From positions 1 to 19,050 of the forward strand of contig CAIQJD010001026.1 in the NCBI GenBank assembly GCA_903872005.1: DNA of 19,050 nucleotides, read 5' to 3'. This DNA is from an uncultured bacterium (GTDB taxonomy: Bacteria > Chloroflexota > Anaerolineae > JACIWP01). Under the pieces are notes generated by a model. That model saw nothing but the letters and a program-made list of their open reading frames with translations, was not told where the DNA came from and did no database searches. Of this stretch, positions 1 to 7,089 are shown one piece after another. Numbering within the stretch: position 1 is the first letter of the stretch; each line of letters opens with the position of its first letter. A program made the translations under genes and the position numbers.

Positions 1-276
1 CTCGTCGCTCCCGCCAAAGACCCACAGCCGGCCGGCGATCTCGGCCATGCAGCCATAGCCCAGCCGGCGCGGCAACGGCCCGCGACATTCCCATTCCTCG
101 CGCCCCGGCGCGAAGAAGTTGACCTCATCCGTCCAAAGCTTCTTGCCATCCTGCCAGTAGGTGCCGCCGGCCAACCAGAGGCCGCCGGTATGCCACGCCG
201 CATAGTATCCGCCACGCGGCAAAGGAATGTCCGGCCCACGTCGCCAGGTAATACGAGGGAACGTTGATGAATTCAT
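1..276 (-). CDS. Kelch-repeat beta-propeller protein, N-terminal 92 residues (runs off the window)
   Basis: The reading frame opens with ATG at 276 and stays open to the window edge, so only the N-terminus is present. The start is supported by GGGAGG seven bases upstream. The visible part has two kelch-type blade signatures: a Gly-Gly pair followed by a Trp/Tyr-rich strand (LWLAGGTYWQDGKKLWTDEV), then a Pro-Leu-Pro turn and an Arg-Leu-Gly-Tyr-Gly strand ending in LWVFGGSDE. Kelch repeats fold into beta-propellers that bind partners or, in some families, catalyse sugar chemistry such as sialic acid epimerisation; nothing visible says which applies. There is no signal peptide at the N-terminus, so a cytoplasmic location is likely. 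It lies downstream of the thiamine pyrophosphokinase gene but is separated from it by 153 bases holding two hairpins, so it may be a separate transcript. Confidence 0.75.
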   Translation of the reverse strand, partial: MNSSTFPRITWRRGPDIPLPRGGYYAAWHTGGLWLAGGTYWQDGKKLWTDEVNFFAPGREEWECRGPLPRRLGYGCMAEIAGRLWVFGGSDE

Positions 277-355
277 GATCGCGCCTCCCTGAATCGGTAG
301 TGGCGGCCGGGCATGCCCCTCGGTCGCCCAGATGGACAATAGCGTTGCCGGGCGC

Positions 356-376
356 GGGCGGCCCTCCTGGCCGCCC
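356..376. terminator. Perfect 8-bp GC hairpin, first of an adjacent pair
   Basis: GGGCGGCC and GGCCGCCC form a perfect stem around the loop CTCCT. It sits in the gap between the end of the thiamine pyrophosphokinase gene (430) and the kelch gene start (276). No T-run follows on either strand, so it is only a possible terminator or part of an intergenic repeat element. Confidence 0.4.
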
Positions 377-382
377 CCCAAA

Positions 383-403
383 GGGCCGGGACATGCCCGG
401 CCC
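383..403 (-). terminator. Perfect 8-bp GC hairpin, second of the pair; possible end of the thiamine pyrophosphokinase transcript
   Basis: GGGCCGGG and CCCGGCCC form a perfect stem around a 5-nt loop (ACATG on the plus strand). On the minus strand it lies 27 bases after the stop of the thiamine pyrophosphokinase gene and is followed by only TTT before a G-run. That is a weak intrinsic terminator at best, and it may instead belong to a dispersed intergenic element together with the hairpin at 356-376. Confidence 0.4.
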
Positions 404-429
404 GTACAGCAGCAGCCGGCGCGAGGCGA

Positions 430-1083
430 CTACGCCACGCCGGCCGGCGGCGTATCCTGCCGGCTGACCAGCAACAGCCCCGTCTCGAACGTGATGGTAG
501 CGGCATCCCCCAGCATCACGTTGCTGATGCCGCGCGTCAATCCGAGATAGAGGCTGGCGTCTCGCAGCGGGTATTCCAGGCCGGCGGTGGTGATGCCCGT
601 CACGGCCGGCGAGAGCGGGATCAGCGAGACCAGATCGCCCGGCGCGCCGCGCAGGGCGACCGGGCTGCGCCCCAGGAACAATTGCTGGCCGTCATCCTCA
701 ATGAGGATCGGCGCCGCCTGGAAACGCGGCGCGGTCAGCAGGAGGATGTTAGCCAGGGTTTGGTCGAGCCGGCCGCCCAATGCGCCCAGAATCGTGATTT
801 CCGTCGCGCCCTCGGCCAGGGCCAGGTCGAGGGCCAGCTCCAAATCCGTTTCATCTTTGTGGATGGGATGCCGCGCCAGCCGTGCGCCGGCCGCCGTCAG
901 TCGGCCCAGCGTCTCGTCGTCCAGCGAATCCATGTCGCCCACGACGATAGCCGGCCGCAGACCCCACGCCAGGATGTGGCGCGCCCCGCCGTCGGCGCTC
1001 ATCAGCAGATCGGCCGCCTGGGCGCGGGCGCGCGCCCGCGCCGGCGCGCCAATCACCCCATTGGCGACGATCACTGCCTTCAC
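430..1083 (-). CDS. thiN: Thiamine pyrophosphokinase (thiamine diphosphokinase)
   Basis: It transfers pyrophosphate from ATP to thiamine to make the cofactor thiamine diphosphate in the cytoplasm. The 217-residue product has the usual family length. It shows the family motifs in order: DGG at residues 31-33, GDMDS at 49-53 (metal and ATP site), KDETD at 76-80, GGRLDQ at 103-108, and a C-terminal thiamine-binding beta domain containing LGLTRGISNVM. The start is the GTG at 1083, whose last two bases and the following A form the TGA stop of the upstream amidohydrolase (GTGA overlap), implying translational coupling. A longer open frame reaches 1233, but its extra 50 residues are Arg/Gly-rich shadow sequence inside the amidohydrolase gene. 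A thiamine-diphosphate-dependent enzyme, IorA, is also encoded in this window, but not in the same operon. Confidence 0.93.
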   Translation of the reverse strand: MKAVIVANGVIGAPARARARAQAADLLMSADGGARHILAWGLRPAIVVGDMDSLDDETLGRLTAAGARLARHPIHKDETDLELALDLALAEGATEITILGALGGRLDQTLANILLLTAPRFQAAPILIEDDGQQLFLGRSPVALRGAPGDLVSLIPLSPAVTGITTAGLEYPLRDASLYLGLTRGISNVMLGDAATITFETGLLLVSRQDTPPAGVA

Positions 1084-2288
1084 AGGTGATCCACCTCGAT
1101 GCGCCCATCCTTGGCGACCAGAGCGATCCGCTGCACCGCGGCGATGTCGCACAATGGGTCGCCGTCCACGACGATCAGGTCCGCCAGCTTGCCGGCTTCC
1201 AGCGTCCCCAGATCGGCCTCTTTGCCCAGGCATTCGGCAGCCGAGGCGGTGGCAGCCCGCAACGCCTGCGCCGGCGTCAGGCCGATCTCCACCAGGGAGA
1301 GCAATTCCAGAGGCAGCGCATCAATGCCGATGTGGTGATAGATCATGTCGCTGCCGGCGCCCAACTTGACGCCCATCTCGGCAGCGCGCCGCACCGCGCC
1401 GGGCATATTGTCCCAGATCCATTCATGCCGGCGCACCTGCGCCTCGGCTACGATACGGAGCTGCTCCGGCGTGTCAGGATTGGCGCAACGCGCCTTGAAG
1501 TCGCGGAACTGCTCGGCGTAGATACGCGAGGTGACGACCCAGAAGGTCCCCTGATCGCGCATCTGGCGCAGCTCATCGTCCGTGACCAGACAGCCATGCT
1601 CGATGCTATCTACGCCGGCCTTCAGCGCGTTGCGAATCGAGGGCGGAAAGTTGACATGACAGGCAACCTTGCGCCCCATGCGATGCGCCTGATCCACGGC
1701 CGCGCGCAGCGATTCCTCATCCCACTCGTCTTGCAGATAGCCGAGCTTGATGAGGTCAGCCCCGTTCTTGATCTCCTGGCGCACGGCATGACGCGCCGCC
1801 GCTACGCCATCCACTTCCAGAGCCAGGCCGGCCAGGTGCGAGCCATGCCCGCCGGTGGGGCTGATGAGCCGGCCGGCGACGAAGAGGCGCGGCCCACGGA
1901 TCACCCCCTCCTGCAACCCCCACTTGAGATCGAAGACCGTCTCGTTGTACGAGCCAACGTCGCGCACAGTGGTGATGCCGGCATCCAGCAGCTTGTTCAG
2001 ATGCCATGCCCCGACCAACGTGGCGCGCGGGTCGTTGTAGGTGAGCATCCCATTGACGACGACATCGGGGCGGTAGTGATAGAATGTCAGGTGCAGGTGC
2101 AAGTCAATCAGGCCGGGGAGGATGGTGCGCCCGGCCAGCCGGCGCACCGTGGCATCCGGGGGAACAGGCGTCACGCCGGCCGGGCCGACGGCCTCGATGC
2201 GCTTGCCATTGACGATGAGGACGGCGTCGGGCAGGGCCGGCCCGCCACGCCCATCAACCAGTCGGCACTCGGTAAATGCGATCCGCAT
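1080..2288 (-). CDS. Metal-dependent amidohydrolase (imidazolonepropionase/prolidase-like)
   Basis: This 402-residue cytoplasmic hydrolase belongs to the amidohydrolase superfamily. The residues expected for a dinuclear metal site are all visible: HxH at residues 64 and 66 in the strand after LPGLID, a bridging Lys at 181 in a DLIKLGY context, His 211 (ACHVNF), His 231 (SIEHG) and catalytic Asp 314 (AGSD). A small beta-sandwich built from both ends (residues 1-57 and about 365-402, LADLIVVDGDPL) is typical. Relatives include Xaa-Pro dipeptidases, aryldialkylphosphatase-like enzymes and imidazolonepropionase; the substrate cannot be read from sequence, and no histidine-degradation genes are nearby. 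The start at 2288 has AGGAGG six bases upstream. It follows the ABC exporter by 51 bases and overlaps the thiamine pyrophosphokinase gene, so the three are probably cotranscribed. Confidence 0.88.
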   Translation of the reverse strand: MRIAFTECRLVDGRGGPALPDAVLIVNGKRIEAVGPAGVTPVPPDATVRRLAGRTILPGLIDLHLHLTFYHYRPDVVVNGMLTYNDPRATLVGAWHLNKLLDAGITTVRDVGSYNETVFDLKWGLQEGVIRGPRLFVAGRLISPTGGHGSHLAGLALEVDGVAAARHAVRQEIKNGADLIKLGYLQDEWDEESLRAAVDQAHRMGRKVACHVNFPPSIRNALKAGVDSIEHGCLVTDDELRQMRDQGTFWVVTSRIYAEQFRDFKARCANPDTPEQLRIVAEAQVRRHEWIWDNMPGAVRRAAEMGVKLGAGSDMIYHHIGIDALPLELLSLVEIGLTPAQALRAATASAAECLGKEADLGTLEAGKLADLIVVDGDPLCDIAAVQRIALVAKDGRIEVDHL

Positions 2289-2339
2289 AACTGACCTCCT
2301 GACGCTATGTGATTTGCTTGCCGCGCCGCTCGGCGACGT

Positions 2340-4061
2340 TCACATCTGGCGCTGGCGCTCGTAGAGCTGACTGTACAGCCCGCCGGCGCGCAACAACTCG
2401 GCGTGCGCCCCCATCTCGACGATGCGTCCGTCGTCCAGCACGACGATCTTGTCGGCGGTACGGATGGTCGAAAGCCGATGCGCGATGATGATGGCGGTGC
2501 GCCCGCGCAAGACCTCGCTCAGAGCGCGCTGAATCCAGTATTCGGCTTCAGCGTCCACCGACGAGGTGGCTTCATCCAGGATGATGATGCGCGGGTCGGT
2601 GATGATGGCGCGGGCCAGGGCCAGGCGTTGCTTCTGCCCGCCAGAGAGGCGCACACCGCGCTCGCCGATCTCCGTATCGTAGCCGGCCGGCAGCGCCATG
2701 ATGAAGTCATGGGCGTAGGCAGCCTGCGCGGCGGCGAGCATGGCCGCTTCGCCGGCATCGCGCCGGCCATACAGCAAGTTCTCGCGCACCGTCCCATTGA
2801 ACAGGAACGTATCTTGCAGCACGACGGCCGCCTGCTGGCGCAGCGAGCGCAGGGTGATCTCGCGCAGGTCGCGGCCATCCAGCGTGACACGGCCGGCCAG
2901 CGGGTCATAGAAGCGCGCCGTCAGATTGGCGATGCTGGTCTTGCCGGCGCCGCTGGGACCAACCAGCGCCACGCGCTCGCCCGGCGCGACGCGGAAGGTG
3001 ACATCGTGCAGCACCTCTTCGCCGGAACGATAGGCGAAGGAGACCCCCTCGAAGGAGACTGCGCCGGCGCTCCCTGCCACCACCACTGCGCCGGGCTGGT
3101 CGGTGACGTCGGCCGGCGTGTCCAGCACTTCGTAGAGACGCTCGCCAGCGGCGATGGCCTCCTGAATCTCGTTATCAATATCCACCAGACGCCCCACCGG
3201 CCCGAAGAACATGCCGGCGTAGCTCAGGAAGGCCACCACCGTGCCGATGCTCATCTCGCCGCGCAGCACCATGGATGCGCCGATGCCCAGCACCAGCGCC
3301 GTGCCGGCCATGGTCAGGAAGTACATGGCCGGCTGAAAAGATGACCACTGGCGGATAACGCGGATGCGGTCGGTCAGGTATTTATGCGCCTCGGTGCGTA
3401 CCTCATGGTACTCTTGCTCCTCCTGCGCGTAAGCCTGGATGACGCGGATGCCGGCGATATTCTCTTCCAACACGGCATTGATGCTGCCCAGATGCTTACG
3501 CAAGCGCCGATAGATCGGCCGAATGCGCTGGTTGAACCAGCGCAGCCCGATAGCCAGGATCGGCACGGGCAAGAAGGTCCACAGGGCCAGACGCCAGTCC
3601 AGGACGAGGAGCAGGACGATGACGCCCATCAGGCGCAGCGAATCCACAATCAGGAATTCCGTGGAATGGGTCACTAGGTTTTCCAGAGAGCGCACGTCAT
3701 TAGTGAGACGCGACATCAGCTCGCCGGTCTGCCGGCTTTCAAAGAACCCCAGCGACAGATGCTGCAAATGGTCGTACAGACGCAGGCGCAGGTCGTAAAG
3801 AAACCGTTCGCCCAGAGCGTGCCGCACGTAGAGATCGGCGCTACGCGTCCCGCTGCTGACCAGTTGCACGATGACGAGGCCGGCCACGAGGCCCACCAAC
3901 CCCTGTGCCGGGCGACTGCCGGCGGCGGTATCCACGATCCGACTATAGAAGAGCGGCGGCAGCAGCTCGACGCCGGCCGTCAGGAAGGTAAGCGCGACCG
4001 CCAGCGCCAGCGTCTTCCAGTAGGAGCGCAAATCGCTTAACAGACGACGGAAAGTGGTCAT
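2340..4061 (-). CDS. ABC exporter half-transporter (fused membrane and ATPase domains, MsbA/LmrA-like)
   Basis: The product is a 573-residue type-IV ABC exporter half, expected to work as a homodimer in the cytoplasmic membrane; the substrate is unknown. The first 300 or so residues hold six hydrophobic membrane segments with typical cytoplasmic coupling-helix sequence. The nucleotide-binding domain follows, with Walker A (GPSGAGKTS), Q-loop (VVLQDTFLFNGTVREN), ABC signature LSGGQKQR, Walker B (IIILDEATSSVD) and H-loop (IAHRLST), all intact. The chosen start, ATG at 4061, begins MTTFRRLLSDLRSYWK, the usual family N-terminus. An in-frame ATG at 4121 would add 20 residues but has no ribosome site and lies almost on the predicted transcript start; neither start has a strong Shine-Dalgarno sequence. 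There is no partner half-transporter here. Confidence 0.93.
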   Translation of the reverse strand: MTTFRRLLSDLRSYWKTLALAVALTFLTAGVELLPPLFYSRIVDTAAGSRPAQGLVGLVAGLVIVQLVSSGTRSADLYVRHALGERFLYDLRLRLYDHLQHLSLGFFESRQTGELMSRLTNDVRSLENLVTHSTEFLIVDSLRLMGVIVLLLVLDWRLALWTFLPVPILAIGLRWFNQRIRPIYRRLRKHLGSINAVLEENIAGIRVIQAYAQEEQEYHEVRTEAHKYLTDRIRVIRQWSSFQPAMYFLTMAGTALVLGIGASMVLRGEMSIGTVVAFLSYAGMFFGPVGRLVDIDNEIQEAIAAGERLYEVLDTPADVTDQPGAVVVAGSAGAVSFEGVSFAYRSGEEVLHDVTFRVAPGERVALVGPSGAGKTSIANLTARFYDPLAGRVTLDGRDLREITLRSLRQQAAVVLQDTFLFNGTVRENLLYGRRDAGEAAMLAAAQAAYAHDFIMALPAGYDTEIGERGVRLSGGQKQRLALARAIITDPRIIILDEATSSVDAEAEYWIQRALSEVLRGRTAIIIAHRLSTIRTADKIVVLDDGRIVEMGAHAELLRAGGLYSQLYERQRQM

Positions 4062-4126
4062 TTCGGGAAGACTGCCTCGCAGGAAACCGAGAGATGGGCG
4101 CGCCCGGATCGGGCGCGACATAGCTG

Positions 4127-4155
4127 ACGATAGTATAGATTGGGCCGGCTGTCAA
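4127..4155 (-). promoter_or_regulatory. Possible promoter for the ABC exporter-amidohydrolase-thiN transcript
   Basis: On the minus strand a perfect TTGACA lies at 4155-4150. A 17-base spacer from it leads to the weak -10 hexamer TATCGT (4132-4127), while the better box TATACT (4137-4132) is only 12 bases away. It sits just upstream of the exporter gene and after the palindrome at 4181-4217. The -35 is convincing and the -10 assignment is not. Confidence 0.45.
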
Positions 4156-4180
4156 ATCGCGCAGACCTCACAGAACAGCC

Positions 4181-4217
4181 GAAGACCTCACAGGTCTTTG
4201 AGACCTGTGAGGTCTTC
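4181..4217. repeat. Perfect 17-bp inverted repeat with 3-nt loop, possible terminator or dispersed palindromic element
   Basis: GAAGACCTCACAGGTCT at 4181-4197 is exactly complementary to 4201-4217, with TTG as the loop. A further degenerate copy of the arm (GCAGACCTCACAG) lies at 4161-4173. The element starts 35 bases past the threonine synthase stop, so it could end that transcript, but no T-run follows on the minus strand. Its composition (about 50% GC) differs from the surroundings, and the long perfect symmetry is unusual for a simple terminator, so a REP- or MITE-like repeat is equally likely. Confidence 0.75.
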
Positions 4218-4251
4218 ATGTGGTCTTCAGTGCGCGATGCTGAGAAGCGCC

Positions 4252-5520
4252 CTAGCGGGTCTGCAAGGCGCGCTTGACGGCCTGCAAGTCGGGCGCGATG
4301 CGCTGCGGCGCGACGACCGCGCGCATGGCCGACTGGATGTCCTTCAATCCGTTGCCGGTCAAGAGGAGCACGATGCGCTCGTCCGCCTGCACCAGCTTCT
4401 CGCCAACCGCTTTGACCAGGCCGGCATACGCAGCGGCGGCGGCCGGCTCGGCGAAGACGCCGACGCCGCGCGCCAGCGTCGGAATGGAAGCCAGAATTTC
4501 GTCATCGGTGACGCGCACGTAGGCCCCGCCGGTCTGGCGCACTGCGGCCAACGCTTTGATGCGGTCGCGCGGCAGGCCGGCGCTGATGCTATCGGCCACC
4601 GTCTGCGCGTCAATGGGCGGCTTGGTCAGCGGGTCTTCGCCCTTGCTCCACGCCTGCCACATATAGTCCGAGCCGGCAGCCTGCACGCCAATGATGCGCG
4701 GCATACGCTCAATCCAACCCAGGGCCAACAGGTCCTTGAAGCCCTTATGCACTCCGCCGATGATGCAGCCGTCGCCCACCGGCACGACGACCACATCCGG
4801 CGCGGCCCACCGGCCGGCGCCGCCGGCCGCGCCCAACTGTTCGCACACTTCGTAGACGACCGTCTTCTTCCCTTCAGTCATATACGGATTGTAGGCAGTG
4901 TTGCGATTGTACCAGCCGAACTCCTGGCAGGCTTGCATACACAGGTCGAACGCCTGGTCGTAGTTGCCATCCACCAGCATCACCCGACTGCCATAGACCA
5001 GGAGCTGCGCCACTTTGGCCGATGGAGCCGAGGCCGGCACGAAGATGACGTTGGGCTGCTCGACGCTGGCGCAGAGGCAAGACAGGGCCGCCGCGGCGTT
5101 GCCGGTGCTGGCCGTCGCCACGATGGCCGCCTTCTTCTCGAGCGTCTTCACCACCGCGATGGCCGAGGCGCGATCCTTGAAGCTGGCCGAGGGGAGCCGG
5201 CCGTCATCTTTCACCCACAGGCGGCGCAGCCCCAGGCCGGCCGCCAGGCGCGGCGCGGGATAGAGGGGCGTATCGCCCACCAGGAGGGGCGGGACTGACG
5301 CGGCCGGCGCGATGGGCAGAAGCATCCGATAGCGCCAGATGCCCTCCCCGCTCCCCAGGGGGCGGATGGGCGTCGCCAAGGCGCTCTGGCGGATGCCGGC
5401 ATAGTCGTACATGACATCGAGGATGCCTTCGTTGCCGTGCTTGGGGCAGACATAGTCCACTTGATCCGGGCGATATTCCGCGCCGCAGATCTGGCACTTC
5501 AAGCCCAGGACGTGCTTCAT
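4252..5520 (-). CDS. thrC: Threonine synthase
   Basis: This PLP enzyme converts O-phosphohomoserine to threonine, the last step of threonine synthesis, in the cytoplasm. The 422-residue product starts with a zinc-ribbon-like segment (Cys9, Cys12, Cys25 and His28) seen in many threonine synthases of this class. The PLP-binding lysine is Lys115 in SASFKDRASA, followed by the cofactor-ring loop STGNAAAALS, a Gly-rich phosphate loop near VPVGDGCIIGG, and a C-terminal LLLTGNGLKD. These match fold-type-II threonine synthase. AGGAGG upstream of the ATG overlaps the TAG stop of the preceding PLP enzyme, nine bases away, so the two are clearly cotranscribed. Members of this family sometimes act on cysteate or other substrates, so the exact reaction is inferred from similarity. 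Confidence 0.9.
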   Translation of the reverse strand: MKHVLGLKCQICGAEYRPDQVDYVCPKHGNEGILDVMYDYAGIRQSALATPIRPLGSGEGIWRYRMLLPIAPAASVPPLLVGDTPLYPAPRLAAGLGLRRLWVKDDGRLPSASFKDRASAIAVVKTLEKKAAIVATASTGNAAAALSCLCASVEQPNVIFVPASAPSAKVAQLLVYGSRVMLVDGNYDQAFDLCMQACQEFGWYNRNTAYNPYMTEGKKTVVYEVCEQLGAAGGAGRWAAPDVVVVPVGDGCIIGGVHKGFKDLLALGWIERMPRIIGVQAAGSDYMWQAWSKGEDPLTKPPIDAQTVADSISAGLPRDRIKALAAVRQTGGAYVRVTDDEILASIPTLARGVGVFAEPAAAAAYAGLVKAVGEKLVQADERIVLLLTGNGLKDIQSAMRAVVAPQRIAPDLQAVKRALQTR

Positions 5521-5529
5521 GGCATCCTC

Positions 5530-6993
5530 CTACTTAGCGAGACCGGTCATCTCGTTGAACTGCACGATCAAGGCGTCAATTTCATCCACCTGATTGTGAA
5601 CGTTCTTCCAATAGTCCTTCTGGTACCACTGCGCCTGAATCTCATCGTAGGTCTTGCCTTGCTGCTCGACCCAGGTGTAGTACTTGAGGTTATGCACGCG
5701 CTTGCGGGCCGGGTAGGTCAGCTCTTCGACGTAGTCCGTGCTGAGGCCCATGAGATACTGGTGATAGCCCACTGCGGCGTCGCGGGCCGTGTAGGGGCCG
5801 CGCTCGGCGGTCAGCTCGCTGAGGCGCGAACCGTACAGCTCCATGGAGTCGGTGAGCAGCGTGACGACCACATCACCCTCGCCCCACTCGTACCACTTCG
5901 CCATCTTGATGGCCGAGGCGATGTTCGCCGCGCCGGAAATGCCGATCCAGGGGAGGACTTCGATGAGCGCCGGCGAAACCCCCATCTGCGCCAAATACTG
6001 CTTGCCGGCCGGCTCGTTGAACAGGCGGATCATCTGCATCGGGACTTCGTCATCAAGCGCCATCACCATGTCGGTGTTCTTGACGTTGTGAATCCAGGGG
6101 ACATGCTTGTCGCCGATGCCTTCAATGCGGTGCGCGCCGAAGCCGTTGCTCAAGAGAGTCGGGCATTGCAGCGCCTCGCTGGCGGCGAGCTTGCTCTGGG
6201 GGAAGAGTTCTTTCAGCCGGTCGCCGGCATTGATTGTGCCGGCCGAGCCGGTGGTGAAGACCGAGCCGCGCAGGGTCTCGCCGCGGCGCAGCTCTCGTTC
6301 CAACACCTCAGCAAAGGCATTGCCGGTGATGGAATAATGCCACAAAACGTTGCCAAACTCCTCGAACTGGTTGAAAATCATCAAGTCCTGGCCCGACCGA
6401 CGCAGTTCCCAGCACTTGTCGAAGATCTCTTTGACGTTGCTTTCGGTGCCCGGCGTGGCGATCACTTCGCCGGCGATCTTGGAGAGCCACTCGAAACGCT
6501 CGCGGCTCATCCCTTCGGGCAAGATGGCGATGGACTGGCAGGCCAGCAGCGCCGAGTCATACGCGCCGCCGCGGCAATAGTTGCCGGTAGAGGGCCAGAC
6601 GGCCTTCTGGGTGATGGGATCGAACTGGCCGGTGACCAGGCGCGGCGCCAGACAGCCGAAGGCCGCGCCGACTTTGTGCGCGCCGGTGGGGAACCACTTG
6701 CCGACCATGACGAGGATGCGCGCATCCACGCCGGTCAGGGACTTGGGCAGCTCCAGGTAGTTCACGCCGGCGAAGCCGCCGCCGGCCGGCTTCGGCTCGT
6801 TGTGCCAGGTGATACGGAAGAGGTTGGCCGGGTTCAGGTCCCACAGGCCAACGTTCTTCAGTTGGCTCTTGATCTTGGCCGGCGCCGTCTCGGGATTGCG
6901 TTGTTGGGCGAAGGTCGGGATGAGGATATTGCGCTCACGCGCGCGCTGAACAGCGTGTTGCAGTTGCTTGGCGTTGATCGTCAAATCAATCAT
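5530..6993 (-). CDS. PLP-dependent fold-type-II enzyme of unassigned reaction (cysteine synthase/tryptophan synthase beta-like)
   Basis: The 487-residue product is longer than cysteine synthase (about 310) or tryptophan synthase beta (about 400). It shows a fold-type-II PLP core: the probable Schiff-base lysine Lys107 in FPTGAHKVGAAFG, an asparagine loop STGNYCRGGAYDS at 135-147, and a Gly-rich phosphate loop TTGSAGTINAGD at 247-258. A C-terminal extension of roughly 120 residues rich in Tyr, Trp and charged residues (about 370-487) follows the core. The start at 6993 has AAGGAG seven bases upstream; ten extra in-frame codons reach 7023 but lie in the leader. It precedes threonine synthase in a two-gene operon. 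A role in amino-acid metabolism with that partner is inference; the substrate is not recognisable. Confidence 0.8.
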   Translation of the reverse strand: MIDLTINAKQLQHAVQRARERNILIPTFAQQRNPETAPAKIKSQLKNVGLWDLNPANLFRITWHNEPKPAGGGFAGVNYLELPKSLTGVDARILVMVGKWFPTGAHKVGAAFGCLAPRLVTGQFDPITQKAVWPSTGNYCRGGAYDSALLACQSIAILPEGMSRERFEWLSKIAGEVIATPGTESNVKEIFDKCWELRRSGQDLMIFNQFEEFGNVLWHYSITGNAFAEVLERELRRGETLRGSVFTTGSAGTINAGDRLKELFPQSKLAASEALQCPTLLSNGFGAHRIEGIGDKHVPWIHNVKNTDMVMALDDEVPMQMIRLFNEPAGKQYLAQMGVSPALIEVLPWIGISGAANIASAIKMAKWYEWGEGDVVVTLLTDSMELYGSRLSELTAERGPYTARDAAVGYHQYLMGLSTDYVEELTYPARKRVHNLKYYTWVEQQGKTYDEIQAQWYQKDYWKNVHNQVDEIDALIVQFNEMTGLAK

Positions 6994-7025
6994 GGTTCGA
7001 CTCCTTGAGAGGAATACTCGCATCT

Positions 7026-7054
7026 ATTGTAACTGATTGTATGAGGTCTGACAA
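7026..7054 (-). promoter_or_regulatory. Sigma70-like promoter of the PLP enzyme-thrC operon
   Basis: On the minus strand TTGTCA (7054-7049) is followed by a 17-base spacer and TACAAT (7031-7026). Each hexamer matches the consensus at five of six positions. The predicted transcript start near 7019 leaves a leader of about 26 bases carrying the AAGGAG ribosome site. The region is locally AT-rich, unlike its surroundings. Confidence 0.75.
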
Positions 7055-7058
7055 GTTT

Positions 7059-7082
7059 GCGCCGGCCGGTTGCTGCCGGCGC
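7059..7082 (-). terminator. GC hairpin after the SBBP-repeat gene
   Basis: GCGCCGGC (7059-7066) pairs with GCCGGCGC (7075-7082) around an 8-nt loop. It begins eight bases past the stop of the large secreted-protein gene. No T-run follows on the minus strand, so termination is only suggested. It also abuts the -35 box of the PLP operon promoter (7049-7054). Confidence 0.4.
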
Positions 7083-7089
7083 GCCGGCC

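Noticed and set aside
430..1233. Longer start for the thiamine pyrophosphokinase
   Set aside because: The extra 50 residues are Arg/Gly-rich and lie inside the amidohydrolase coding region. The GTG at 1083 gives the normal family length and start.
1086..2294. Plus-strand open frame the same length as the amidohydrolase gene
   Set aside because: It is in exact antisense register with a well-conserved enzyme, so it is a codon-bias shadow.
5437..7008. Long plus-strand open frame of about 520 codons opposite the PLP enzyme and thrC
   Set aside because: It is antisense to a gene with clear catalytic motifs, has no ribosome site and its translation shows no recognisable domain. Long antisense frames are expected at this GC content.
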